Assembly: GCA_026122225.1 (NCBI GenBank)
Contig: JANEZZ010002764.1
Coordinates: forward strand, 310,001-374,000
Length of the DNA stretch: 64,000 nucleotides
From: Heloderma charlesbogerti
Lineage: Eukaryota > Chordata > Lepidosauria > Squamata > Helodermatidae
Direction: 5' to 3'
Shown here: one piece after another, positions 22,773 to 32,567 of the stretch
Layout: each line of letters starts with the position of its first letter
Position numbering within the stretch: position 1 is the first letter of the stretch
The notes under the pieces: model-generated
Seen by the model: the letters and a program-made list of their open reading frames with translations, nothing else
The model's database searches: none
Told to the model about the DNA's origin: nothing
Position numbers and translations under genes: made by a program

Positions 22773-23505
22773 GTCATCTGTTATCATTTTGCCATCCTTA
22801 TTTAATACCTGAACCACCATTTGTTTCCTCTGCCTTTTACTATGCACGTAGCTGAAGAAAGCCTTTTTGTTGTTTTTAACATCCCTTGCTAACCTCAGCT
22901 CATTCTCAGCTTTAGCCTTCCTGACGCCATCTCTGCAATTCTGTGCTATCTGCCTGTACTCTTCCTTTGTTACTTGGCTTTCTTTCCACTTCCTATATGT
23001 GTCCTTTTTTGTTTTCAGGTCATCCCTAAGCTTTTTGTGAAGCCACATTGGCTTCTTCTGTTGTCTTCCACCTTTTCTTCTTGTTGGAATTGCTTGTGAT
23101 TGTGCCTTGAGAATTTCCTTTTTTAAAAGCTCCCACACATCTTGGACTCCTTTTCTCGCTAGCATCGCTTGCCATAGGACCTTACTCATCATTGTTCTGA
23201 GTTTATGAAAATCAGCTTTCCTAAAATCCAGGGTACGTGTTTGACTACACTCGGCTTTTGCTTGCCTTAGAACCAAGAACTCAAGTACAACATGGTCGCT
23301 TTCCCCCAGAGTTCCTGTAACTGCTACTTTATCCACTAAGTCATCTCTGTTGGTTAGGATCAAGTCAAGGATAGCCGATCCTCTAGTTCCTTCCTCTACT
23401 TTCTGTAGGAGGAAGTTATCCGCCACACAAGTCAGGAATTTCCTGGAGGGGCCATGTTTTGCAGAATTTGTCTCTCAACAAATATCGGGGAAATTGAAGT
23501 CCCCC
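22773..23505 (-). pseudogene. CR1 ORF2, endonuclease end and linker
   Basis: Middle part of ORF2 between the two BovB insertions. It holds the end of the apurinic-type endonuclease: MGDFNFPD (catalytic D/N) and ESDHVVLEF (SDH, catalytic His). A basic linker follows (KKPMWLHKKLRDDLKTKKDT...KKAFFSYV), as in CR1. A TGG-to-TGA change after FNFPDIC (minus strand, near 23480) closes the frame just before MADNFLLQ. Confidence 0.9.
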
Positions 23506-23516
23506 ATTACTACTAC
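23506..23516. repeat. Target duplication of BovB-2, left copy
   Basis: ATTACTACTAC, repeated exactly at 26739-26749. Confidence 0.92.
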
Positions 23517-26500
23517 CCCCTTCATGGATCACTGCCTTGTTGTGGCGAAGGGGCTTGCGTAACTCAGTGAAGCCATAAGCTATGCCGTGCAGGGCCACCC
23601 AAGACGGACAGGTCATGGCAGAGAGTTCTGACAAAATGTGGTCCACTGGAGAAGGAAATGGCAACCCACTCCAGTATTCTTGCCAAGAAAACCCCATGGA
23701 ACGTATCACAAGGCTAAAAGAGATGACGCCGGAAGATGAGCCCCTCAGGTCGGAAGGTGTCCAATATGCTACTGGGGAAGAGCAGAGGGTATTTCCAAGT
23801 AGCGCCAGAAAGAGTGAAGCGGCTGGGCCAAACCCGAAAGGACACTCAGCTGTGGATGTGTCTGGCGGTGAAAAGAAAATCCGATGCTGTAAAGAACAAT
23901 ATTGTTTAGGAACCTGGAATGTCAGATCAATGAATCAAGGTAAGCTGGAGGTGGTCAAACATGAGATGGCAAGATTGAACATCGACATCTTGGGAATCAG
24001 CGAACTAAAATGGACAGGCATGGGCGAATTTAATTCAGGTGACCATCATATCTACTATTGTGGGCAAGAATCCCTTAGAAGAAATGGAGTAGCACTCATA
24101 GTCAACAAAAGGGTGGGAAAAGCAGTACTGGGGTACAATCTTAAAAATGATAGAATGATCTCAGTACGAATCCAAGGCAAACCATTCAACATCACAGTAA
24201 TTCAAGTCTATGCCCCAACCACTGAGGCCGAAGAAGCTGAGGTTGATCGGTTCTATGAAGACCTACAACACCTTCTAGAACTAACACCAAAAAAAGATGT
24301 CCTCTTTATCATAGGGGATTGGAATGCTAAAGTAGGAAGTCAAGAAATCACTGGGATAACAGGCAGGCATGGCCTTGGTGTACAAAATGAAGCAGGACAA
24401 AAGCTAATAGAGTTTTGCCAAGAGAACACGCTGATCATAGCAAACACTCTTTTCCAACAGCACAAGAGGCGACTCTACACATGGACGTCACCAGATGGTC
24501 AATATCGAAATCAGATTGATTATGTCCTTTGCAGCCAAAGATGGAGAAGCTCCATACAGTCAGTCAAAACAAGACCTGGAGCTGACTGTGGCTCAGATCA
24601 TGAGCTGCTTCTTGCAAAGTTTCGGCTTAAATTGAAGAACGTCGGGAAAACCACTAAACCGTTCAGGTATGACCTAAATCATATCCCTGATGAATATACA
24701 GTGGAGGTGAGGAATAGATTTCAGGGATTAGACCTGATAGACAGAGTGCCTGAGGAACTATGGATGGAGGTCCGTAACATTGTTCAGGAGGCAGCAACGA
24801 AATCCGTCCCAAAGAAAAAGAAATGTAAGAAAGCCAAGTGGCTGTCAGATGAGGCTTTACAAGTAGCTCACGAAAGAAGGGAAGCGAAAAGCAAGGGAGA
24901 AAGGGGAAGATATACCCAACTGAATGCAGAGTTCCAGAGAATAGCAAGGAGAGACAAGAAGGCCTTCTTAAATGAACAATGCAAAGAAATCGAGGAAAAC
25001 AACAGAATGGGAAAGACTAGAGATCTCTTCAAGAAAATTGGAGATCTCAAGGGAACGTTTTGTGCAAAGACGGGCATGATAAAGGACAAAGAAGGCAGGG
25101 ACCTAACAGAAGCAGATGAGATTAAGAAGAGGTGGCAAGAATACACAGAAGAACTATACAGGAAAGATCTGAATGTCCCTGATAGCCATGATAGTGCGGT
25201 CACTGAACTTGAGCTGGACATCCTCGAGAGTGAAGTCAAGTGGGCCTTAGGAAGCATTAGTAACAACAAAGCTAGCGGAGATGACAGTATTCCAGCCGAG
25301 CTATTTAAAATCCTAGAAGATGATGCTGTTAAAGTGCTGCATTCAATATGCCAACAAATCTGGAACACTCAACAGTGGCCACAAGACTGGAAAAGGTCAG
25401 TTTACATTCCAATTCCAAAGAAGGGCAATGCCAAAGAGTGTTCAAACTACCGCACAATTGCGCTCATTTCACATGCCAGCAAGGTGATGCTCAAAATCCT
25501 ACAAGCTAGGCTTCAGCAGTATGCGAACCGAGAACTACCGGAAGTACAAGCTGGGTTTAGAAGAGGCAGAGGAACTAGAGATCAAATCGCCAACATTCGC
25601 TGCATCATGGAGAAAGCAAGAGAATTCCAGAAAAACGTCTATTTCTGCTTCATTGACTACGCTAAAGCCTTTGATTGTGTGGATCACAACAAACTGTGGC
25701 AAATTCTTAAAGAGATGGGAGTACCAGACCACCTTACCTGTCTCCTGAGAAACCTGTACGAGGGTCAAGAAGCAACAGTAAGAACCGGACATGGAACAAC
25801 CGAGTGGTTCAAAATTGGGAAAGGAGTACGACAAGGCTGCATATTGTCACCCTGCTTATTTAACTTATATGCAGAGTACATCATGAGAAATGCCGGGTTG
25901 GATGAATCAGAGGTTGGAATTAAGATTGCCGGGAGAATTATCAATAACCTCCGATATGCAGACGATACCACCCTAATGGCAGAAAGCGAAGAGGATCTCA
26001 AGAGCCTCTTGTTGAGGGTGAAAGAGGAGAGTGCAAAAGCTGGTTTGAAACTCAACATTAAAAAAACTAAGATCATGGCATCTGGCCCTATCACTTCCTG
26101 GCATATAGAAGGGGAAGAAATGGAAGCAGTGACAGATTTTACTTTCTTGGGCTCCAAGATCACCGCAGACGGTGACTGTAGCCATGAAATTAAAAGACGC
26201 TTGCTCCTTGGGAGGAAAGCTATGGCCAACCTAGACAGCATAGTAAGAAGCAGAGACATCACCTTGCCTACAAAGGTCCGTCTAATCAAAGCTATGGTTT
26301 TCCCAGTAGTAATGTATGGCTGTGAGAGCTGGACTATAAGGAAGGCTGAGCGCCGAAGAATTGATGCTTTCGAACTGTGGTGCTGGAGAAGACTCTTACG
26401 AGTCCCCTGGACTGCAAGGAGGTCAAATCAGTCCATCCTAAAGGAAATCAACCCTGAGTGCTCATTGGAAGGACAGATAATGAAGCTGAAGCTCCAATAT

Positions 26501-26738
26501 TTTGGCCACCTAATGCGAAGAGAAAACTCCCTGGAAAAGACCCTGATGCTGGGAAAGACTGAAGGCAAAAGGAGAAGGGGACGGCAGAGGATGAGATGGC
26601 TAGATAGCATCACAGATGCAATGAATATGAACTTGAGCACGCTCCGGGAGAGAACGCAGGACAGGAAGGCCTGGCGTGCTATGGTCCATGGGGTCACGAA
26701 GAGTCGGACACGACTGAACGACTGAACAACAACAACAA
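23517..26738 (+). mobile_element. BovB-2, full-length RTE-BovB LINE with intact ORF
   Basis: 3222 bp with a 65-bp 5' UTR, one long ORF and a short 3' UTR ending AGTCGGACACGACTGAACGA followed by (AAC)n. It is bounded by a perfect 11-bp duplication. Together with the open frame this marks a recent insertion. Confidence 0.96.
23582..26725 (+). CDS. RTE-BovB ORF2-type endonuclease/reverse transcriptase, intact (1047 aa)
   Basis: A single polyprotein that nicks target DNA and reverse-transcribes its own RNA onto the nick (target-primed reverse transcription). Residues 1-100 are a low-complexity leader (WSTGEGNGNPLQYSCQENPM is typical of BovB). About 108-345 is an apurinic/apyrimidinic-type endonuclease: TWNVRS (N113), SELKW (E141), QVYAPT, GDWNAK (D246, N248) and SDH (D339, H340). 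About 345-600 is a basic linker (VPKKKKCKKAKWLSDEAL). The RT core has YRTIALIS, FIDYAKAFD (catalytic D692), RQGCILSPCLFN and YADD (792-795). The C-terminus holds WCWRRLLRVPW and ends HGVTKSRTRLND. All expected catalytic residues are present. I chose the start at 23582 because the other full copies share this ATG. Similar ORFs are often mislabelled as 'craniofacial development protein 2-like'. Confidence 0.95.
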   Translation: MPCRATQDGQVMAESSDKMWSTGEGNGNPLQYSCQENPMERITRLKEMTPEDEPLRSEGVQYATGEEQRVFPSSARKSEAAGPNPKGHSAVDVSGGEKKIRCCKEQYCLGTWNVRSMNQGKLEVVKHEMARLNIDILGISELKWTGMGEFNSGDHHIYYCGQESLRRNGVALIVNKRVGKAVLGYNLKNDRMISVRIQGKPFNITVIQVYAPTTEAEEAEVDRFYEDLQHLLELTPKKDVLFIIGDWNAKVGSQEITGITGRHGLGVQNEAGQKLIEFCQENTLIIANTLFQQHKRRLYTWTSPDGQYRNQIDYVLCSQRWRSSIQSVKTRPGADCGSDHELLLAKFRLKLKNVGKTTKPFRYDLNHIPDEYTVEVRNRFQGLDLIDRVPEELWMEVRNIVQEAATKSVPKKKKCKKAKWLSDEALQVAHERREAKSKGERGRYTQLNAEFQRIARRDKKAFLNEQCKEIEENNRMGKTRDLFKKIGDLKGTFCAKTGMIKDKEGRDLTEADEIKKRWQEYTEELYRKDLNVPDSHDSAVTELELDILESEVKWALGSISNNKASGDDSIPAELFKILEDDAVKVLHSICQQIWNTQQWPQDWKRSVYIPIPKKGNAKECSNYRTIALISHASKVMLKILQARLQQYANRELPEVQAGFRRGRGTRDQIANIRCIMEKAREFQKNVYFCFIDYAKAFDCVDHNKLWQILKEMGVPDHLTCLLRNLYEGQEATVRTGHGTTEWFKIGKGVRQGCILSPCLFNLYAEYIMRNAGLDESEVGIKIAGRIINNLRYADDTTLMAESEEDLKSLLLRVKEESAKAGLKLNIKKTKIMASGPITSWHIEGEEMEAVTDFTFLGSKITADGDCSHEIKRRLLLGRKAMANLDSIVRSRDITLPTKVRLIKAMVFPVVMYGCESWTIRKAERRRIDAFELWCWRRLLRVPWTARRSNQSILKEINPECSLEGQIMKLKLQYFGHLMRRENSLEKTLMLGKTEGKRRRGRQRMRWLDSITDAMNMNLSTLRERTQDRKAWRAMVHGVTKSRTRLND

Positions 26739-26749
26739 ATTACTACTAC

Positions 26750-27275
26750 ATCATGCTTCCTTAAAACATTGGCTATTTGCTTTTCAAAAGTTTCATCCTC
26801 GTCTTTTCCTTGATTGGGTGGCTGGTAGTAGACTCCGACCACCAGGTTCCTTTTATTCTTTGCTCCATTTATTTCAACCCAGATGCTCTCAATGGGGCTA
26901 CCAAGCTCCTCCTCCTGTATTTCTGTGCAGAGATATGTATTTTTCACATACAGTGCAGCCCCACCTCCCTTTCTGTTCCTCCTGTTCTTTTTGAACAAGT
27001 TATATCCTTCAATTGCTGTATTCCAGTCATGAGTGTCATCCCACCAAGTCTCAGTTATACCTATCAGGTCATAATTTATTTCCCTCTTGTATTAAGAGTT
27101 CCAGTTTGTTCTGTTTGTTTCCCATACTCTGGGCATTAGTATATAGACATCGAAGACCATGTGCTTCATAGTCTGGCTTTCTTCCTACATGTGTCTGAAG
27201 ACTATTATTGGGCGCTATCAGAGCTGTTCTCTCCATTGCAGTGCATGCGCCTATGTCCATTGTTACCCCCAACAT
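26750..27275 (-). pseudogene. CR1 ORF2, N-terminal endonuclease part
   Basis: Minus strand. It starts MLGVTMDIGAC and then GLRCLYTNAQSMGNKQNKLE, the usual CR1 endonuclease opening (catalytic N in YTNA). A frameshift near 27069 (GGGAAATAAATTATG instead of a GGAAAAATATG-like form) separates this from LIGITETWW (catalytic E). GGGAALYVKN and VGVYYQPPNQGKD follow, before the BovB-2 insertion. Confidence 0.9.
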
Positions 27276-27298
27276 TACATCTCCCTTCCCCGTAGGAT

Positions 27299-28297
27299 TC
27301 AGTTTAAAGCCCTCCTGATGAAGTTCTTCATGCTGTGGCCAAACACATTCTTCCCAGCCTTTGTGAGGTGCAACCCATCCCTAGCCAACAGCCCATCTTC
27401 CAGGAAGTATAGCCCGTGGTCCCAGAATCCAAATCTCTCTCGTCGGCACCACCTTCGTAGCCAGTCATTCACCTGGAGTATTTTTCGTTCCCTTTCTATC
27501 CCTCTTCTAACTACTGGAAGGATGGATGAGAAAACTATCTGGGCCCCAAAGTTCTTGAGTTTCCTTCCCAAAGCTTCAAAGTCTGACGTGATCTCTTCGT
27601 AGCTCCGCTTGGCGGTATCATTTGTTCCCACATGGATGAGAAGAAAGGGATACCTGTCAGTGGGCTTTATGAGTGCAGGCAACCTTTCAGTCATGTCTCT
27701 AATCTGTCCTCCCGGGAGACAACATACCTGGCGAGTCCATGGGTCTTCGCGACATACTTGGGTCTCGATCCCATGCAGCAAGGAGTCTCCCACTACTACC
27801 ACTCTTCTCTTCTTGTAGGCCTGAGTTTCATCGCCTCTGTTTGACTGACCTTTAGCCTCTTGCTCACTCTCATGCAGGTTCCCCTGTGATTCTTCCTCTG
27901 CAGGCTGTCCTCCAGACTCATCCGCAAGTACCTGGAATCGGTTCCACAGCTCCACTGCTTCCACTGGTGCAGAGTGGCGTCTAGTTCTTCTTCTCCTAAC
28001 TGTCACCCTTTTCCAAGGAGTATCCTCTACTCCATTTTTCTTCACCTCAGCATTTCCCACTGCCTCATCTTGCTGTTGCTCTTCAAGCTTCTGGTCTGCC
28101 CTTTGCTGCTGTAGTTCCCCCATTCTGTCCAAGAACTCTTCGTGTTCTCTTATTCCCCGGAGGGTCGACAGTCGCCGCTCCAGTCCACTTACTTTTTCCT
28201 CCAGCAGCGTGATCAACTTGCACTTGTTGCAGGTGTAGGCCATGTTGTTCTCAGGCAAGAAAACAAACATTGCACACACCTTGCAGGTCACCACCAC
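27299..28297 (-). CDS. CR1 ORF1 protein with zinc-binding and SGNH-esterase domains (332 aa)
   Basis: An open ORF1 of the CR1 element. The N-terminus has a CxxC...CxxC pair (C5, C8, C23, C26), followed by a leucine-rich coiled-coil segment (about 28-80) likely used for oligomerisation. A basic patch follows (RVTVRRRRTRRH, about 97-108). Residues 165-325 form an SGNH-hydrolase (lipase/acetylhydrolase) fold: VVVVGDSLLHG with the nucleophile S172, IHVGTNDTA with N226, and DGLHLTKAG with D307 and H310. All four blocks' key residues are present. In CR1 this protein binds the element RNA; the lipid or ester substrate is not known. It cannot support retrotransposition in cis because ORF2 is broken. 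Confidence 0.9.
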   Translation of the reverse strand: MVVTCKVCAMFVFLPENNMAYTCNKCKLITLLEEKVSGLERRLSTLRGIREHEEFLDRMGELQQQRADQKLEEQQQDEAVGNAEVKKNGVEDTPWKRVTVRRRRTRRHSAPVEAVELWNRFQVLADESGGQPAEEESQGNLHESEQEAKGQSNRGDETQAYKKRRVVVVGDSLLHGIETQVCREDPWTRQVCCLPGGQIRDMTERLPALIKPTDRYPFLLIHVGTNDTAKRSYEEITSDFEALGRKLKNFGAQIVFSSILPVVRRGIERERKILQVNDWLRRWCRRERFGFWDHGLYFLEDGLLARDGLHLTKAGKNVFGHSMKNFIRRALN

Positions 28298-28654
28298 TGG
28301 AGTCTTGTCCTTCCATAGCCTCTTTTCCCTTTTTGTGTCTAGCTTTGTGATTGTTCTAGACTAGCCTATGCCTGCTCCTCTACTCAGTAGAGGTTAAAAG
28401 CAGAGTCCTACTGGTGTGGAAGTGTGTGTTACAAGACAAATAAATGGAAAAAAGTTAGTTAAAATAAAAAATAAAAATAATTTTAAAAAATGTTAGGGGC
28501 CTCCCCCTTGACCTCCCCTGCTGAACTCCCCTGGCCAACTCCTGTTCGCTCGCTCTGTTCGCTCGCTCTCTGGGAGCTTGCCTGCTTCTGTAGTCCCTGG
28601 ACCAGCTGGAGCAGCTTGCTCTGCTCTGCTGTGCTCAGCTGGGAGGCTGGATAG
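28298..28654 (-). promoter_or_regulatory. CR1 5' UTR with presumed internal promoter
   Basis: From the CR1/BovB-A junction to the ORF1 start. It includes repeated GAGCGAGCGAACAGA (28545-28570) and a T-rich stretch (28445-28495). Full-length LINEs need an internal promoter, so it should lie here, but no specific element is identifiable by eye. Confidence 0.5.
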
Positions 28655-29232
28655 ATCATTCTATCATTTTTGAGATTGTACCCCAGTACTGCTTTTTCCA
28701 CCCTTTTGTTGACTATGAGTGCTACTCCATTTCTTCTAAGGGATTCTTGCCCACAGTAGTAGATATGATGGTCACCTGAATTAAATTCGCCCATGCCTGT
28801 CCATTTGAGTTCTCTGATTCCCAAGATGTCAATGTTCAATCTTGCCATCTCATTTTTGACCACCCCCAGCTTACCTTGATACATTGATCTTACATTCCAC
28901 ATTCCTAAACAATATTGTTCTTTACAGCATCAGACTTCCTTTTCATCACCAGACACATCCACAGCTGAGTGTCCTTTTGGCTTTGCCCCAGCCGCTTCAC
29001 TCTTTCTGGCACTACTTGGAAATTCCCTCTGCTCTTCCCCAGTAGTATATTGGACACCTTCCGACCTGAAGGGCTCATCTTCCGTCGTCATCCCTTTTAG
29101 CCTTGTGATACGTTCCATGGAGTTTTCTTGGCTAGAATGATGGAGTGGGTTGCCATTTCCTTCTCCAGTGGACCACATTTTGTCAGAACTCTCCGCCATG
29201 ACCTGTCCATCTTGGGTGGCCCTGCATGGCAT
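28655..29232 (-). pseudogene. BovB-A ORF, leader and endonuclease start
   Basis: Minus strand. 29232-28930 encodes MPCRATQDGQVMAESSDKMW... as in BovB-2. After a stop near 28928, MWNVRSMYQGKLGVVKNEMA...LGYNLKNDRMI runs into CR1 sequence at 28654. The open frame 28902-28483 is therefore a chimera of BovB endonuclease and CR1 5' UTR, without meaning as a protein. Confidence 0.9.
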
Positions 29233-29309
29233 AGCTTATGGCTTCGCTGAGTTATGCAAGCCCCTTCGCCACAACAAGGCAGTGATCCATGAAGGGGAGA
29301 TGCTTCTTT

Positions 29310-29924
29310 CCCATTGTATAAAAGCATTCCTACTTAATAGTCAGATGAGATACTAGTCCACCTTGTAAGACAGTGTACGGTACTAGTCCACCTTGTACGT
29401 CGTTAAGTAGCTGGTACTCAATGCTCAATTCTGAATTAAGCTCTGGCCATTTTATGTGTTAGCCTTTTTCTATATAGTAGTAAGCATATTGTGTCAGAAT
29501 TCCCCTCCCACAACATCCACACACAGAGAACTTGCTATTTTTCTGAGATACAACATTTCTGTTTTTAAAAATCCCCTTGAGGCAACCCCATCTAATCAAC
29601 AGTCACAAATGCAGCATGATGCAGTCAGATTTGGCTGTTTATTTATACAAAGCGAAATCAGAGTGAAGGCAGGGAATTAGCAAAACTGCGGGATTATTTC
29701 ACTGTGACAAAGTTTTTCACAAAAAATGCTTCCTATTTTGCCTCAGCCCTAATCATTGTGGAATCTTGTCCCTTTTCCTTCATGGACACACTGGTCACAA
29801 AGGAGAAAAAAAAATGTATAAGATGGCCCTCATTCAGGCATGTCTCACTGAAACTGATTACATTTATTTAACAGTCAAACTACATATTATATTAATTGTG
29901 TAGCTAAGCCAATTCTTCTTTTTC
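29310..29924. other. No gene seen
   Basis: A short local tandem TACTAGTCCACCTTGTA occurs at 29350-29400. Otherwise unremarkable. Confidence 0.5.
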
Positions 29925-30225
29925 ACTTGGGAGTAAGTGTGCACAGCCCCAATTCATACTGAGACCAGGGTGCACTAAAAGGGGAGGATTAAAGTTTCCC
30001 TCCCATTTGCTTCCCAACATTCTGCTCCCCCTGACAAGGGGATTTAAAAAAAAGAAAAACGTCTCCATTGGAATCAATGTGGGCTCTCCCCCCTTTTAAT
30101 CCCTGTGCTGGGAGGCAGGATGGAATTTCAGGAAACAATGAGGGGAAGGTTTAATCCTCCATTCTTGATGCACACTGGTCTTGACCCAAATCGGAGATGA
30201 TGTGCTTTTACTCTCGAATAAAAAG
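29925..30225. mobile_element. Palindromic MITE
   Basis: The left part (CCAATTCATACTGAGACCAG, GGTGCACTAAAAGGGGAGG) pairs inversely with the right part (TTAATCCTCCATTC, GATGCACACTGGTCTTGACC). The interior has CCCTCCCATTTGCTTCCC as in 62691-62907. Imperfect, old. Confidence 0.55.
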
Positions 30226-30261
30226 TACAGAATAGGCTCAGATACAGCTATACAATTAACA

Positions 30262-30635
30262 TAATGACCTGGTTCAAAGGATCAAAACAGCCCACCATGG
30301 ATTTTTAAAGCCAAGGTTAGCCATGGTGTGTGCCTGCCAGCATTTTGCATATTCAACCCCTGACTGGGGGGTGTCCTTGCATATGACCCTGGCCACCATG
30401 GGTTATGTGAGGGTCAAACAACCTTCGCATAACCCTATAACAGACCATGGGTTGTTTAACCCTTGTGTAACCCACGGTGGCCAGGTTTGGATGCAACAAT
30501 ACCCCCAGGTCAGGGGTTGAATATGCAAAATTCTAGCTGGCATGCACCAGCATGCGCCGTGGCTCACCATGGTTTAAACAACCCACAGTGGGCTGTTTGA
30601 TTGTGTAACCAGCCCAATGTGTAATTTATCCCAAA
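30262..30635. mobile_element. Large imperfect hairpin MITE
   Basis: Arms: CTGGTTCAAAGGATCAAAAC / AGCCCACCATGG on the left, and CCCACAGTGGGCTGTTTGAT / GTGTAACCAG on the right. Inner pairs include TTTTGCATATTCAACCCCTG against GGGGTTGAATATGCAAAATT. Non-coding, about 370 bp. Confidence 0.65.
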
Positions 30636-30639
30636 GTAT

Positions 30640-31100
30640 TTATACTGATTTATAGTTGGGTTGCAGTGTACCACAGGGGTGTGGAGTCTTATATGCAAAC
30701 ACATGCATGTACGAAGGTCCTGCCTGAGTGGGCTTCTCCATTCATTTAAACAAAGAGAGGAAAACTATGTACTACTTATGCATTTGGAAGGGGCTTGTCA
30801 CTCAGCAGATGGTGAGGGGGCTTTGGTGCAAAGGATGGGAGGCCAGAAAGGAAGCAGACCAAGGGACCATGGGCCAAGGGACCATGGACTTGCTAGGGAC
30901 CAAAGGGGAAATAGGGCACAGGGAAGGCTTGGGGGGAAAGAGAACATCCAAGAGCCTGGATGGGGCTCTGCAGGGTTTCAGGAGATAAAACAGGCTTCCC
31001 CAGTCTGGTACCCTCCAATGGCTATGCTATCTGGGGATGATGGAAGTTGTAATCAGACACATCCGGAAGGCACAGGATTGGGGAGAGCTGGTGTAAAGCA
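30640..31100. other. No gene; palindromic MITE relic at 30999-31088
   Basis: GGTACCCTCCAATGGC ... CACATCCGGAAGGCAC is a decayed member of the CAGATGTTTTGG family. ORFs at 30661-31227 have no domain. Confidence 0.45.
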
Positions 31101-31983
31101 TTGCTATGTTTATTTGGTAATCACACTCAGGAGGTCCATATCCCCCCCCCCCCAGAGTGTCATTTGTAATGCCATTTCAGCATTGATATTATCCAGTGAT
31201 CAAATGCACAGCATTAAAATTAAGTAATAAAATCAGCTAGGCACCCGTGGCCATAAAACCTACAGGCAGTTCAACTCAACCAGCTAGGAAGTATAAGATG
31301 ATAAAACTGGTGCTGACCAACGTAAACGTGTTATTCCTAACAAGCCTTGTGAAAAGGCACATTCACAAAGAAACACTGTTATTGCGAAGTACTTAAAGCT
31401 GTTTATAATTCCCTGACCTATAAAGTGGCAATAATAACTGGCATGTGAAAGGAACTTTTCCTTTCTCCTTTGACCTATAGTTTCTGGCGCATGAATGAAC
31501 CAATGGCTTTTCCAGATCTATGTTTCTTTTTTCCTTTGTTTTTCAGAGCAATAAATCCAGCCCTTTTCTGAAACAATATTGAAGCTCTGCTGAGTAAAAT
31601 TCCTGATTTGTTTTTAATTCTTACTGAAAATTAGAAAGAAAGAAAGGAAGAAAGAAAGAAAGAAAGAAAAGAAGGGGGGGGGCTCTAATGAAATCCTGAT
31701 AGCTGAAGAATCAGGAAAGCAGCCTCTTCTGGAACTATATAAGACAATGCATTTGCAGTTCCAAACCATTTCCTATAATGTCTGTGCTGACAGGATAAAG
31801 AAGCCTACCAGAACTCACCAAAGCATGCAAAGCAAACGATGCCAAAAATGAGAAGGAAGAATTGATAATGAAAAAAATATTTTGCAACTATTCTTGATGA
31901 AATGCTAAATTCTTCTTATGTTATAAATGCAAAGCATCAGGAATTCAGGAGAAAGGGAAGAATGGAGAATTACTCACCATAGG
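31101..31983. other. Unique DNA with (AAGA)n at 31634-31672
   Basis: A purine microsatellite then poly-G (31673-31681). No exon or repeat family seen elsewhere. Confidence 0.5.
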
Positions 31984-32114
31984 AAACCTAGGAAGCTGCC
32001 TTATACCAGGTCAGACTATCAGTCCATTGAGCATGGTATTGTCTATACCAGGGGTGTACAATCCTTTTGGCCCCAAGGGCCATATGCACGTTTACAATTA
32101 CACACTCTCTCTCA

Positions 32115-32119
32115 CCCTC

Positions 32120-32193
<74 letters not shown>
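32115..32193. repeat. Compound (CT)n(TA)n(CA)n microsatellite
   Basis: Three adjacent dinucleotide runs. They explain the CVCVCV and SLSLSL ORFs here. Confidence 0.95.
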
Positions 32194-32197
<4 letters not shown>

Positions 32198-32280
32198 CTC
32201 AGGAGGCAGGGATGGGGAAGTTTAAACCTCTCCTCTCTGCCTTCAGAGGCTTAGGAACTGCTGGTGGGTGGTGAACGTCA

Positions 32281-32567
32281 CAGCTTCTCCCAATGCCCAG
32301 CTATCTCCCCAGCTTCTCTCGATGCCCAGCTATCTCCCCAGCTTCTCTCGATGCCCGGCTATCTCCCCAGCTTCTCTCAAGGCCTGGCTATCTCCCCAGC
32401 TTCTCTCGATACCCGGCTATCTCCCCAGCCTCTCTCGATGCCCAGCTATCTCCCCAGCTTCTCTCGATGCCCGGCTATCTCCCCAGCTTCTCTCGATGCC
32501 CGGCTATCTCCCCAGCTTCTCTCGATGCCCGGCTATCTCCCCAGCTCCTCCCGATGCCCAGCTATAT
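32281..32567 (+). repeat. 30-bp minisatellite, about 9.5 units
   Basis: Unit CAGCTTCTCTCGATGCCCAG plus CTATCTCCCC, with a few base changes (CCCGG, AAGGC, GATAC). A unit length divisible by three, without stops, keeps all three plus frames open. This produces artefact peptides of the MPSYLPSFSR type. Confidence 0.95.

Larger units (their letters stand above)
17846..28654 (-). mobile_element. Full-length CR1 LINE, split by two BovB copies
   Basis: After removing both BovB inserts and one copy of each duplication, about 4.36 kb remains, close to the usual full CR1 length of about 4.5 kb. Order on the minus strand: 5' UTR (28654-28298), ORF1 (28297-27299), ORF2 (about 27275-17850), then the classic CR1 3' end with ATTCTATGATTCTATG-type repeats and GGTTGGACTCGATGGCCTTG (rc near 17880-17900). 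ORF2 overlaps or abuts ORF1. This is a rare complete CR1, since most are 5'-truncated. It is dead because ORF2 has frameshifts, a stop and two insertions. Confidence 0.95.
15269..29297 (-). mobile_element. BovB-A, outermost RTE-BovB LINE of the nest
   Basis: The 3' part (15269-17845) and 5' part (28655-29297) are two halves of one minus-strand BovB. The halves join at the same BovB position (around codons 190-195). Outer flanks carry AGATGCTGCTTT (15257-15268) and AGATGCTTCTTT (29298-29309), a 12-bp target duplication with one mismatch. The 5' end starts CCCCTTCATGG like the other two full copies; the 3' end has a (GTT)n tail on the plus strand. It was full-length before CR1 landed in it, so it is the oldest of the four elements here. 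Confidence 0.9.

Noticed and set aside
23582..26725. Host gene 'craniofacial development protein 2-like'
   Set aside because: The ORF is the BovB endonuclease/RT. The database name comes from mis-annotated BovB copies.
28483..28902. Novel chimeric protein
   Set aside because: It is the junction of a broken BovB endonuclease and the CR1 5' UTR, with no selective evidence.
31988..32254. CVCVCV and SLSLSL ORFs
   Set aside because: Direct translations of CA and CT microsatellites.
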